DNA of 64,000 nucleotides from Poecilobothrus nobilitatus (lineage: Eukaryota; Arthropoda; Insecta; Diptera; Dolichopodidae). The notes beneath the pieces were generated by a model that saw only the letters and a list, made by a program, of their open reading frames with translations, did not search any database and had not been told where the DNA came from. Where the stretch lies: positions 166,854,438 through 166,918,437 of the forward strand of contig OX352773.1 in NCBI GenBank assembly GCA_947095535.1. The letters run 5' to 3'. Below, piece after piece: positions 23,225 through 34,500 of the stretch; the stretch's first letter is position 1; each line of letters begins with the position of its first letter. The position numbers were made by a program, and so were the translations under genes.

Positions 23225-24290
23225 AACAAATAACTATCCAAATATTGTTAAAGTCTGACACATCTGACACATTTCAAATAAACGCTGACGTTCCTCAAGG
23301 ATTCGTCCTTGCACCTACTATTTTTTGATTTTTATCAACAATCTTCTATCTTCAACTTTCAATCCAATTCACAGTTTCGCCGTTGACAGCACTCTGGTGG
23401 CATCTTATAATTTTCCGAGAAAGTCAAATGCCACAAACTCTGCAATTGACATAGCTATCTACGACCAATACGGTTAACGATGATCTAACTAAAGTCGCTA
23501 GTTGGGGCTCCAAAAACAGAGTGGAGTTTAATTCTTCCCAATGCTGCCTAATAACATTAAAAAAAAATAAATATAATGTTAATCTGAGGTTTTTCGAGGA
23601 AATCGTGCACCGATCAGAAAACCTGAACAATTTGGGCATGCAGCTAAATCAAAAAATTATATGGAATGATATTTATGCCAAATGCTTAGGTTTTCTCTTT
23701 AGGTATAAATCGTATTTGTCATCGAGGTACCTGTCCAAAATCTATAAAGCATATATACGATCTAAAATGGAATATAACTCACATATTTAGACTGGCGCAT
23801 CATTCACTTCCTTAAACTTTCTCGATCCAGTTCAAAAACGCGCCATTCGTCTAATTAATGTGACCCCATGGGGAGTATATTATAGCCACCTAATATAACA
23901 GCTCTTTTTCTTTTTATAGAAATTTTGTAGGTAATGACACTTGCTCAGTTGAAATAAAATCACTGATGCCTCCTCTTAAATAATTCCAACGCACCACAAG
24001 AGGGGCAGGAAATGCACATTCCTACTATGTGGAACTACCTAAGTGGTATTCTACTGGTTATAGAAATTCATTTGTGGTTAGAACTGCAAAAATGTGGAAT
24101 TTATTACCATCTACCGTATTCCCAAAAGTTGGCGGTTTTGGTATTTACAATTTGCCCAAATTTAAGAAGAATTTTAACTGATTCTTCTCAAATTTACCCT
24201 TTAACTCCCCGTTATCCTCATTTGTTCCATCCCTATCCCATCCCATGTAATCACAACTACTTCAAGTACAATAGATAATTTTCCTAGTTT
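23225..24290 (+). pseudogene. Dead Jockey/CR1-like non-LTR retrotransposon (ORF2 3' half)
   Basis: Conceptual translation in shifting + frames gives the ordered hallmarks of a Jockey/CR1-type ORF2 protein. DVPQGFVLAP (RT motif, about 23287-23316) is followed by FINNLL and HSFAVDSTL at about 23370-23395, where the catalytic FADD should be but the first catalytic Asp is Val. Next come KVASWGSKNRVEF, NLNNLGMQL and SKIYKAYIRSKMEY (thumb-like region), then KRAIRLI-like and RNAHSYYVEL/TAKMWNLLPSTVFP text near the C-terminus. Several frameshifts and stops interrupt it (for example a stop after APTIF), so it is inactive. The 5' part and endonuclease domain are absent. A piece of the same family lies at 17230-17475. 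The clade call is from motif memory, not a search. Confidence 0.8.
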
Positions 24291-24770
24291 GTGGTTTTTA
24301 AAATATCTTAAATTAATAAGTAATTTATAATTTTATAAAATAATGGTTTTCTTATTAAAAAAAAAACTAAAAAAATTAAAAATTCAAATAGGAAGTAAAA
24401 TAAAATCAAATCTATATACTACCGGTTTCAAAAGCTTATAACTAATTAATACTTAATTTAATCCTTTAATACTAGCAAAAAAAAAAAACAAAACCAGGAA
24501 TATTCTGGCATATATTAAATAGGATTATGTTTAAGAAATATTCATATATTATTTTTGAAAAGATAATACAATTGAATTTACAAGAAATTTTCACTTATAA
24601 AATTCAAAATGAATCACACGACACATATGTTATGATTGTCACACGACGATTCACACGATTAATAATTTATTATTTTTATTATTAAATTTTTGCCTAATAT
24701 TTTATAATAAACATATTTTTATATATATATATATATATATTTTTTTTTTTGTGACATATTTTGTGACATT
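24291..24770. other. AT-rich spacer
   Basis: Possibly the 3' untranslated tail of the preceding LINE for the first 60-100 bases, then homopolymer DNA and a TA array at 24719-24740. Confidence 0.4.
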
Positions 24771-24774
24771 TTTT

Positions 24775-24956
24775 TTTGACACATAAATGTGATGAAAGAA
24801 ATTTCCTTTCCACAAGGAAATACTGCCTTTCCTTTTCAGACGTGGTTGTAAATGTCTCGTAAAGACGAAATATTTTTACGACGTGTATGGGATTCGAACC
24901 CACAATCCTTTGCTGTTCAGAATACATTTCATACGCTTTTACCCACTGGGATCCTC
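24775..24956 (-). mobile_element. SINE family B, older copy
   Basis: On the minus strand the head is 'ggatcccagtgggtaaaagcgtatg', followed by a B-box-like GGTTCGAATCCC. The family-B body ('acgtcgtaaaaat...acatttacaaccacgtctgaaaaggaaagg') runs to 'atttatgtgtca'. It has more substitutions than the 46.8-kb copy and lacks the outermost 5' bases. The minus-strand frame over it is only a translation of the SINE. Confidence 0.75.
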
Positions 24957-25078
24957 TTTTATTTTTTATTATTACATAAATATTGATTATCATATAATAT
25001 AAATCAAAATTTTTCAGTTTAATTAAAAAAAAAAATTATATTGGCATTAATTCAAAATTTTTATTAATTAAATAAGTA

Positions 25079-25114
<36 letters not shown>

Positions 25115-25560
25115 TTTTGTACTTACGTTCAACTTTATTACATTTACAATTTTATGTTCTAATTTTATAAAAAATTTCAATATTTTAACACTTTGAAAAA
25201 CTGCAATTTCATAAAGACGCAGTCAAAATTTATTACTAAAATATTCGAAAAAAAAAAAAAAAAACAAAATTAAATTTAAATATCGACACACACGGACTGA
25301 CAAACATTTAGTAAATGCTCAAATATTAATTTTTTTCTTTTTTTTTTTGGATGCTTTTATTTCCTTCAATTCTTTTATTCCATTTTTTGCATATATATAT
25401 ACACATAAATATTCATATAGTTATATAAAATATAACAGTAACAGTAATATATAAAATATAATATATAATATACGTAAATGAAGTTAAAGAGAAGCTTTTA
25501 TTTCGCTCTCTATACTAAATATATAAAAAGAACAAAAAAAAAAAACACAAAAAAGAAAAA
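24957..25560. other. AT-rich upstream region of the 26-30 kb gene
   Basis: Homopolymer runs and a TA array (25079-25104). No further element was recognised. Confidence 0.5.
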
Positions 25561-25564
25561 CAAA

Positions 25565-25622
25565 AAAATATACGTACACACGACGGGTTCAGTTCTATTC
25601 TGTATTTTGTTCTGTACGGAAA
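25565..25622 (+). promoter_or_regulatory. Candidate core promoter (TATA-like, TCAGT initiator, DPE-like)
   Basis: TCAGT at 25589-25593 matches the arthropod initiator. An AAATATA stretch sits about 20-26 bases upstream. At +28 from the initiator A there is GGAAA, matching four of five positions of the RGWYV downstream element. The neighbourhood (25575-25620) is less AT-rich than its flanks. It lies about 1.4 kb upstream of the ATG at 26977, on the same strand. Such short motifs arise by chance, so this is a suggestion only. Confidence 0.3.
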
Positions 25623-26976
25623 AATAATAATAATAAAAAAAAAAAAAAAACAAAAAACAATTTTTTTTTTTTTGTATCTTCTAAATATTAAATAAATAAA
25701 TACAGAAGATATAACATGAATTGTTCGTCATCAGTTTTTCCATTCAATTTTTAATTTTAGTTTTTCATATAACGTTCAAGAGTTTTCTTCTCGCTACTAA
25801 CGCTGTTAACACTGACTGAGTTGCGAAAAAAAAAAAAAAAAAAATTTTTTTTTTCATTAAGAAAATAAAGCAACAACAACAACAACAATAATAATAAAAA
25901 TTATAACAAAATTTTCTTTACTGGGGAAAAACAAAAAAAAAAAAAAAACACAAAAAAAAACAAATAAAAATAAATTATCTTTTATTCTTTTATTTTGTTA
26001 ATGATTTTCTTTTAGTTTTGTTTTTTTTTTTAAATATTTTAAATATTATTAAATATATTATTAAATAGTATTCAAATTAATTATGTATTGTTTTATTTAA
26101 TTTTAATTTTTAAATTTTTTTTTTTTTTCTTTTGAAATTTTTTTTTGTAAAATTTTGTTTTAAGTTAAATTTAACATCAGTTTTTTTTTTTTTTAGTATT
26201 CAAATAATTTTGTTATTGGATAAAACAAAACAAAAAAAAACAAAAGGTAAATTTTCATTTAATGAAAAGCTTTCATTTTTCCTATGCATTTGTATAAGAT
26301 ATATATATATATATATGTATGTATATTTAACAGAAAATATTATTGCATATAAATGTTTAATGCACATTCATTGCAAATAATTGAGGCGCCTTTTTTTTTT
26401 TTTTTTTTTTTTTTTTAATAATAATACATAATTATATGATATAATGGACTTTATATACTAAAATTAAAATAATAATCAGAAAATAAATAAAATAAATCAA
26501 CAAAAAATTAATTAATAAAAAATTAAATAAAATGATGATTAATTAAAAATAAAATGTAAACAATCAACAGTAATTGTGTTTAATTAATATCAAATATAAA
26601 TTACATACTTTCATTTGAAATTTATTTTAAAATAAAAATTTAAAAATGAATATAAAATATATTTTAAATTTAATACAAATTAAGTAATTTAATTAATTAA
26701 AAAAGAGAGAAGAAAAAGAAACTTTTAGTGTTTTATAAAAAAAAAAAAACAAAAAAAAAAACAAAATTTTTTTAATATATATATGAATAAGTTATAGAAT
26801 TTTTAGATTGTAAATTTAATAAAATTTAAAATAAATTAAGAAACAGCAAAACGAATTTTAGAAAAAACAAAAAAAAAAACATACCGATATTAATATTAAA
26901 AAATTAAAAAAAAAAAACAAAAAATAAAAATATATAAATTAAGTAAACAAAAATAAAAAGAAAAAAAAATATAAAA
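25623..26976 (+). other. Possible 5' untranslated leader, low-complexity
   Basis: If the promoter call is right, this is leader sequence, perhaps with its own intron. It contains a (CAA)n run at about 25871-25886, a second TCAGT at 25730 and many A/T homopolymers, including a T run at 26391-26416. No long upstream frame with coding character was found. Confidence 0.3.
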
Positions 26977-27088
26977 ATGATTTCACCATTTAAATTTCTT
27001 GTTGTAATGGTGTCCATAGTAATTGGTTTCGTTTTTTGTACATTTTTATGGTTATGTTGTTTTCGTAAAAAACCATCAAAAGAAGAAG
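26977..27088 (+). CDS. Exon 1 of predicted 79-residue single-pass membrane protein
   Basis: The ATG at 26977 follows AAAA, a good insect start context. The 37 complete codons give a short N-terminus (MISPFKF), a strongly hydrophobic segment at about residues 8-28 (LVVMVSIVIGFVFCTFLWLC), then CCFRKKPSKEE, a basic juxtamembrane patch turning acidic. By the positive-inside rule the C-terminus would be cytoplasmic. The exon ends GAAG|GTACGA at 27088/27089 (phase 1); the donor is acceptable but not strong. Splicing to 29900 restores a frame ending at 30027. If unspliced, the frame stops after 14 more codons. I do not recognise the family. The layout resembles other small single-pass smORF proteins such as stannin/hemotin, without a claim of homology. 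Confidence 0.55.
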
Positions 27089-29899
27089 GTACGAAACTAT
27101 TATATCTATGCATATACGTAATTACATATTGACATATTGTGTGTTTTTTTTTTTTTTTTTGTACTCAACTTAAAGACACTTAATTCTGGACAATGATGAT
27201 AATTTTTTAATAATGAATTTAATATTGAATTTGTTAGTTAGATTTTGTTTTATTTGTGGTATATATATACATTTTTTTTTAAATGCATTTCTCTGCCATA
27301 TAAATGTGGAGAGGAAATTACAAAGCCTTTCCTGTTCAGGGGTGGCTGTAAATGTCGTAGGGGGGAATAACTCATACGACGTGTGTGCGATTCGAATCCA
27401 CACTCCCTCGGTATTTACAGCGTATTTTATACGCTCACTAGGCCACTAGGCCGCCGAGGCTCCTTGTATATAAATAGCTTCATATATATATATAGGTTTT
27501 TAACCGGAGAAAATATTTTCTTTTCTAATTTTGTGAACTCAAGAAATAAAACCGTATGTAATATTTACGTCATCTAGATGGGGGGGATGCGCTGTTATTG
27601 TTCAATGGAATAATTTTTTTAAAAATATCTTCTTGGTTTTTCTTTTAATTTCATTTAAAAGAAATTTGACATAAAAGTGTCATGTAATATTTCGATCAAG
27701 AATTCTAAGCAAACATGTTATCTATTATGCTATAATTTAATTATTTTGAATCGTGAGTTACACTGAAATTTGTAATTTCACTTAGCATTTTATATATATC
27801 TGACTGTTTGACCGATGAAAAATAAGAATGTACGACGTATAACGTTTATTAAAATGTACTCATGCATATAAATATATGAAGATAACCGAAATACGGGACG
27901 TCTTTTAAGCTGAACATTCGAATTGCCAATTTTGACATGACGTATTTTTACTCTCAGAGAATTTATTTTGTTTTTTTTTTGTTGCTTTTTCAATGTTTAC
28001 ATCTTGTATGTCCATTTAAAATAATTTTGAATTTCATACAAAATGGAGCCAAATATAAGTATAGGTACCCAATTTAATTTTGAGTTTATTATTCTTTGAA
28101 GACATATAGTTGACATACACGCCAGCGTTTTATTTCGAAAGAAGCCATCGCATCGACGTAAGACGTTTTACACGATGTACGTTGTACGTTGTACGTTCTT
28201 ATTTTGGTCTGGTAGTATAAACATTTTTTTCAAAAATCTCGAGAGACTAAACAGAAGGAAATCCTATATATGTATATTAAATTACATTTTTAAAATTGCT
28301 TATTAGTTTCTTTTAATACGTTCCTTTGTCCATTTGTTCGTCCAGTCAAAAATCTACATCTTTTTTAAGATAGAGCAATTAAATTTTAACAATCAAAAAA
28401 TTTATATTATAGAACAACTTCTTTAGTAATCAGATTCATTAAGAAAGTTACAACTCGCCTGAAAATTTAAGAAAAGCCGTATTTTCAAATATGTTTATCT
28501 TAGATTCTGCTTAACATTTTTTCAATTTAAGAAACAATAAATGACAGGACATTTTTTGCCATTTTAGTATTTAATGGCTTTTTTTCAAAAGCCATTTTTT
28601 GCTTAATTTAGTATTTAATGTTTTGTGAAAACAAAAGTCAGCTTTTAAGATTTCTTAAATTTTACTTTCTTCATAATTTTGAAAAGTTTTTAGTTAAAAT
28701 ATTCAAATTTGAAAATTAAAAAGATCTTTCAGAATTACAATCAAAGTTTGGCTTTTTTTTTTTTGCGCTTTTCACTATTTAACAACTAACTATTAAAGGT
28801 TAAAAATTGAAAATTTTCTAGTTTTAAAAACTTGTGAAAATTTTTCAAAGTAAAACGATAATATTAAAAAGAGAACAATATATTCTTAAACGTTTTAAGA
28901 ATGCATTTTTTTAATTATATATAGGATTTTCTTAAAATAGAAAAAATATCCCTTGAATATTTCACAATTTTTTCTTATACGCATAAGATTGTAAGAAAAT
29001 TTATAAATTTTAATGCAAGTCATAAGAAGAGCTTAAGATAAAAACTTGATAATGGAACATAAGTTTATTTTAAAAGTTTTCAAAAAATCCATAAATTTAT
29101 AATTATAATTTTAAATAAAAAAAAATTTTTGTTTATCAGTCCCACGATATCCTGATTATAACATAGAACCAGTTCAATTCATACAAGTTTAAATAATATG
29201 TATGTATATATAAAATATGAAAAAAAAAATTTTTTTCGCTTTTCCTATTTTTTGTTTAAAATATTTTATAAAAAAAAAAAATATTTTTGATTTGTTTAAA
29301 AAACATACTGTATAATTAAAAAAAAACAAAAATGAAGAGCCGTATTTTAAATATGTGATATATCGTGTTTTTCCCTTCTTCTAATCTGTTCTTATCCCCG
29401 TTCCCTTGCCCTTTTTCTAATCTGTTCTTATTATCTTCTGTGAAAATGTTCGTCTTTAAAAATCTTTGGTTTGATATATTACTTTTATGTTTTCATGAAT
29501 AGTTTTAAAACCTTTTATAATTTTAATAAACATATAAAATTATTACATTTTATTTTGAAGAAAATTGATTGAAAGGATAACATTTTAAAAAAATAAATTT
29601 TATAGGTAAAATGTCTCAGGATTTACATTGTACTTACTTGTGCATACTTTGATCAATTTGATTGGTACCTGAATTTACTACCTATATACATATATACATA
29701 TAACATAAATATTATATCTTTGGGAGTATTTTTTTCTTAATTGATTTATTAATATCCAGAATTAAGTGCCTTTGTGTTTTTATTAAATTTGTTTTTGTTT
29801 TTTTCTTTCTTTTTTTTTTTTAAGTAAAAGTTAATAAAAACAAATTATTATTATTATATATATATGCATATATATATATATGTATATTTTAATATTTAG
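27089..29899 (+). other. Predicted intron of the membrane micropeptide gene
   Basis: The 2811-bp interval begins GTACGA and ends in 'ttttaatatttag', a typical short pyrimidine-poor insect acceptor. It carries a SINE of family B in the opposite orientation (27276-27462), a GTACGTT triplication at about 28178-28199, a decayed dispersed repeat near 28300-28460 and a duplicated TTCTAATCTGTTCTTAT at 29368 and 29414. None of these interrupts the predicted splice sites. Confidence 0.45.
27276..27462 (-). mobile_element. SINE family B, intronic copy
   Basis: Read on the minus strand it begins 'ggagcctcggcggcctagtggcc', with an A-box-like region partly duplicated. GTGTGGATTCGAATCG serves as the B box, followed by the common family-B body and an A-rich end at 27272-27282. 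The inner hairpin AGCGTAT/ATACGCT is intact. Its orientation is antisense to the host gene prediction. Confidence 0.8.
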
Positions 29900-30027
29900 G
29901 TTCATATATTCCACCTGATACCCCACCGTCTCACAACGATAGTACGATATCCGAGAATAATAAAGCATTTTTAGCCACCGATTATTTACAACCAATAAAT
30001 GCACTTGCCAATATATCAATTATATGA
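29900..30027 (+). CDS. Exon 2 (C-terminal, shared) of predicted membrane micropeptide
   Basis: After the acceptor AG at 29898-29899, the phase-1 continuation encodes GSYIPPDTPPSHNDSTISE then NNKAFLATDYLQPINALANI and ends SII-stop at 30025-30027. The stretch is markedly less AT-rich than its surroundings and uses varied codons, which is the strongest single coding signal in the window. The sequence is a proline/serine-rich polar tail followed by a conserved-looking hydrophobic motif (FLATDYLQPINAL). It suits a cytoplasmic interaction tail. It is in frame with both upstream candidate exons (27088 and 8563). No known domain is recognised. Confidence 0.55.
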
Positions 30028-31122
30028 TTAATTTTGTAGATAAATCGTAATTTATTTATTGTTTTTTTTTAGTTTTTATTAAATTTTAAATGTAATTAAT
30101 ATTAAAAAACAAAGAAAAGAAAACAAAAAAATCAAACTTTTTTGATAATTTTTAGGTATATTTTAACATAAATATATATATGTATATATATATGTTAGAA
30201 GAAAATAAAATAAAATAAAATTAATTAATTATAATATAATTTATGTGTTAGTAAATAAATAACAAAAAAAAAAAAAGAAAACAGGTTTTATCTAAATAAT
30301 AAAAGAAAATTGAAAAAAAAAAAAACAAAGAAAATGTATAAAAAAAAACTTAACTTAAATTTAAATCGGTTTTATTTAAATTTTTTTTTGTATTCTTATT
30401 GTGGAATTTTTGAAACATAAAAGCCATAATTTTATTTTGCATATTACAAGATAAAGTTAATTTAAATTCATTTATTTTTCTCCTTAAATTTATAAATATG
30501 TATCTAAAAATATTTTTTGATGTTGAATAAATTTATAAGTTAAAAAAAAAAAAAAAAAGAAAAGAAAAGTTAAAAAAAACAGTTTTTGTTTTTTAAATTT
30601 AAATATGAATAATAACAGTTTTGTTTATTGTTTTAATGTTAACTAATGAATTTTTAAGCAACTTTTTTTTTTTTTTTATTTTTTAGAAAATATTTACTTT
30701 TTTTTTTGACTCAAAGAACTTAAACAAAACATAATTATCATAAAAGTTTATTATTATAAAATAAAATTGTATAAAAGATACAAAATTAAATGTTGTATGA
30801 AAATATGTAAGAAAGAAAAAAGAAAATAACTTTACTTAAAAAATATAAAAATTTTTTTTTTTAATTTATTTCACTTTTAAATGACAAACAAATACAAAAC
30901 AAATATATTTTTCAAAAATGTTCTTAAAAGTTATTACAATTTTTTTGTTTTATCTAATTATAAATCTATAGGTTAAAAGATTGATTTAAAGTTGAAATGT
31001 TAAAAGATTGATTTAAAGTTGTAATTTGCACTTTTTTTTAAATTTTTTTATTTTAAGTATTACTAAATTTAGAGACAGATTTAGTAGACAGATTTCTAAA
31101 TTTTTTATGTTGATTAAATACA
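30028..31122 (+). other. Probable 3' untranslated region and AT-rich spacer
   Basis: Several AATAAA hexamers follow the stop codon (the first run at 30204-30220, then near 30253 and 30297), giving many potential polyadenylation sites. A 27-bp unit containing GTTAAAAGATTGATTTAAAG is duplicated at 30972 and 31000. In DNA this AT-rich the hexamers have little predictive weight. Confidence 0.35.
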
Positions 31123-31293
31123 GTCTGGTCAAAAATTATTGTTTTATTAAAAAAAAAAAAAAAAAAAAAAGGGGAATATGTATATAAAGAAAATTTCATA
31201 AGTAAAATTTGTTCAGATTTAGATAAGTGTAAAGATATTAATGAATAAGGAATTTCGAAAGAATTTTTATTTTCATATACATATAGATTTTAA

Positions 31294-31594
31294 TTTAGGT
31301 CTATGTGGGGCTTCGGTAGCCTAGTGGGTAGGTGTGTGGCGTATTACACGAAGGAGTGTGGATTCGATCCCTGCACAGGTCCTAAGTATTTTTTTCTTTA
31401 GATACTCCCCTTATGACCAAATAAAATGTAAATATATAGTATAAATATATAAACAAAATAAATAATATTAGTATATAATATAATAATAGTATATAAACCT
31501 ATAATGACCTTTAGTAGTCGATGGTTTAATAATATTGCATTACATTTATGTATGTAATATTAATATAAATAAATAAATAAATTTAGATCTATGT
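31294..31594 (+). mobile_element. SINE family A, copy 4, with target duplication
   Basis: The SINE body spans 31307-31581: head GGGGCTTCGGTAGCCTAGTG, B box GATTCGATCCC, the AT-rich family-A body and an AAAT-repeat tail. It is flanked by TTTAGGTCTATGT (31294-31306) and TTTAGATCTATGT (31582-31594), a 13-bp target duplication with one mismatch. This shows LINE-assisted insertion of a single unit, unlike the trimer at 22 kb. Confidence 0.85.
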
Positions 31595-34500
31595 ATGTAA
31601 TTCCAACTTAAGGAATTAAAAGTTATTATAACTATTGGTCCAATACAAAACGAATAATAATTTTTAGAAAAAATTCAAAAAACTTATGAAAATTTAAAAA
31701 TTTAAATTCATGTTAACGGCTAAAATTGAAATTATTTTTAACCCTCATGTTATTCTTCAAAAAAAAATTATAAAAAAATTCCTTGAGTGAATTTTTAACG
31801 ATAAGCGTGTAAAATATACGTATAAAAATTTAAACATTCTATAGTAAAGTTTTACCTGAAGAACATTAAGATATTGAGTAAATTCGCATAAGAAAATTTA
31901 TAAATTTGTACTCAATAATTCTGCACATCATTCAGCATCATTCTGTCAAATAAATTAAATTATGTAAAATTTTCAATGAAAAAAAAAAAAAAATAGTGAT
32001 GCCAAAGTAAAAATTGACAAAAGGGTACCTGACATAGTAAGGTATGTAGCTGCCATATTTTCAAAATTTTATAAGAGCAAATAATATTTTGAACCAGAGA
32101 TCACAGATTCTGAAAAAATATACAAAGATCCATAAAAATGTTTATAAAACAAAAAAGAATGATGATACCAATACTAAACATTTTCCCAAGGTATGATGGG
32201 GAAAAGGAATGATGGTTAATTAAATTAATTCTTAAATGAATTAAATAAAATTTTGTAAATAATAATTTAAAATGCCAAATATATTGATTAATGACCATAA
32301 ACAATCAATCAATTTATTTCAAATTATATTACGGATTTACGTAAGTTCATATACAATAATGTCATACTATACAATTAATAGGTTAAAATAAAACAAAAGC
32401 CAGATTTTAATATAAATACAAAGCGAAAGGTAAAAAAAATACATACTTAAAATGTTTAAAAAATGTTTAAAAAATGTTTAAAAATTGTCGACATAAAAAC
32501 GATGTGCCCTTTTCCTTCATAATTTTTTAGAATTTTACTTCAATATTCTTTTGTTTATCTATATTTTTTTTCAAGGTCATTGAACGGTTATATCACGGTT
32601 CATGGAGCATCTACGAAAATAAAATTTTGGTGACAGTCATCTTATTTCAATAAATTTTCATCTATTTGGCGGTATCAAAAGCCTTCAATTATTACAAACA
32701 AGCGGCCCAATTTATACAAGTTTCCATATATATAAAATTTAAAAAAAATTATATTTTTCTTTTATTTCTTTTGAATTACATCAAATCATATCAAATGCTA
32801 ATTTATACAATCAACCTAAATATTTACAAATTTAGCAAAAAAATATACATATTAAGTAATAAACCCAATTCCGCTCATCGATCATCGACTACCGGCCAAA
32901 TTTAATTCTTCCAAATATTTCTCGTCAAATGAAACATAATTTTAGCGAAACGAAAAATAAAAATATGTATACGTTTCAAAATAAACAAAGTTTTTAATGT
33001 TTTTTCCGTATATAGATAAATGTCAAACTGGAAAATCAGCGAAAAAAATAAAAAATATCTTAATCTCAGTGACAACTGACGAGTTGACGATGAATTTTTA
33101 CATACAAGATACGAAATACATAATTAAATGTATATCTTTTAATTTTTTAGTAGCCATTTTTTCATCAATGATCGGAATGTGTTTATTACTTAGTTTTGAA
33201 TATAAAAATTTTATAAAAATCATAAATTTGTCCAGTTTAGAACAAATATCTTAGTAAAGAAAAATTTAGTGCAAAAGAATTTGTATTAAGAAGATTTAAG
33301 GAAAAATAAAAAAACAATGCAAAAAAAAAATTTAATACCTAGAAATTTTTGTTATTTTCAATCGAATCACTTTAGTAAATGATTTAAAATATTTATTTAT
33401 GATTTAAAATAAATACTTTTTTATACTTACAATTTAAGAATATATTTTTTGCTTTATATTATAGAAAAAAAAACAAAAAAAAATAAAAAAAGTAAATAAA
33501 AATAATAAAACTACAAAAATGTAGCATTGACAATCACAATTGCATAATAATATGTATTTCATTAATTAATTTCTTATAAAATAATCAATTTATTTAAATA
33601 TTTTTTTTTTTTGGATTATTAATTTTAAATTAAAATTAAGACTATCTATAAACGTATTATTTAAAAGATTGAAGGACATGTTTTGCATCACTAAAAAACA
33701 ACACTAGGGGTATTCACTATTCATGACATAATGCATCAAATATTTGCTAGGCTGTAGAAAAAAAAAAAACATTTTTACGTCGATTTATTTTGGTCGTAAA
33801 TGACCTTAGCAAAATTTGTATTTCAAATATTTGTTGTTATTTTTTCATGACTCTTTATTTAACTGTCAAAAATCAAATAAAAAGTTTCGCTTTTAGTTAG
33901 TTGTTTTATTTACATAAAAATTAAAAATTTAAAGTTTTTATTATTAAAAAAAAAAAAAGAAATTTTATAAATTAGATATAAATATACAAAAAAAAAAAAA
34001 TCAAGATGTAGTCTATGTGTCAATCAATAAATTTTGACTTTACAGAATATAAATTTTAACATAAGAGTGGCAAATAATTATGTATGTCAAAATTTTAGCT
34101 AACCAAAAGTGGCTATATAGAAAAATAATGACATTACTTATTTTACTATCTTCTTAGCGATTATTTGATATTTCTTGATTTAATAATTTTAGAAAAGTAC
34201 ATATTTATAAATTACAAAATTTTTGTTCATTTTAAAATAATTTCTTCAAATATTTTATAAACAATTTAATTAGCAAATAACAATTTTTTGACGAACTTCA
34301 ATAAATGCTGTTAAAATTTTAAATGTCAACATTTTATTTTTATTTGGTACAGTAAAATTTTGATTTTTTTTTTCTACTTCAGTAAATTTTTTCACCGCAA
34401 GTAAACAGTTATCCAGACAACCGTATAGATACAAAAAAAAAAAATGTACTTTCTAATTGTATCGGGAACTAAATTTGACAGTTAAAAAACAAATGTAAAA

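Noticed and set aside
27213..27577. Overlapping + strand frames within the intron
   Set aside because: They translate the antisense of the family-B SINE and share text with the frame at 46736-46963, which covers another SINE copy.
31123..31150. Tc1/mariner terminal repeat (CAGTCTGGTCAAAAATTATT), also at 37258
   Set aside because: The motif resembles Tc1-like ends, but no inverted partner or transposase remnant was found nearby, so it may be chance.
32997..33254. 85-residue + strand frame with a hydrophobic segment
   Set aside because: It might look like a third membrane exon, but there is no donor after the hydrophobic part and it lies downstream of exon 2. Codon use is AT-driven.
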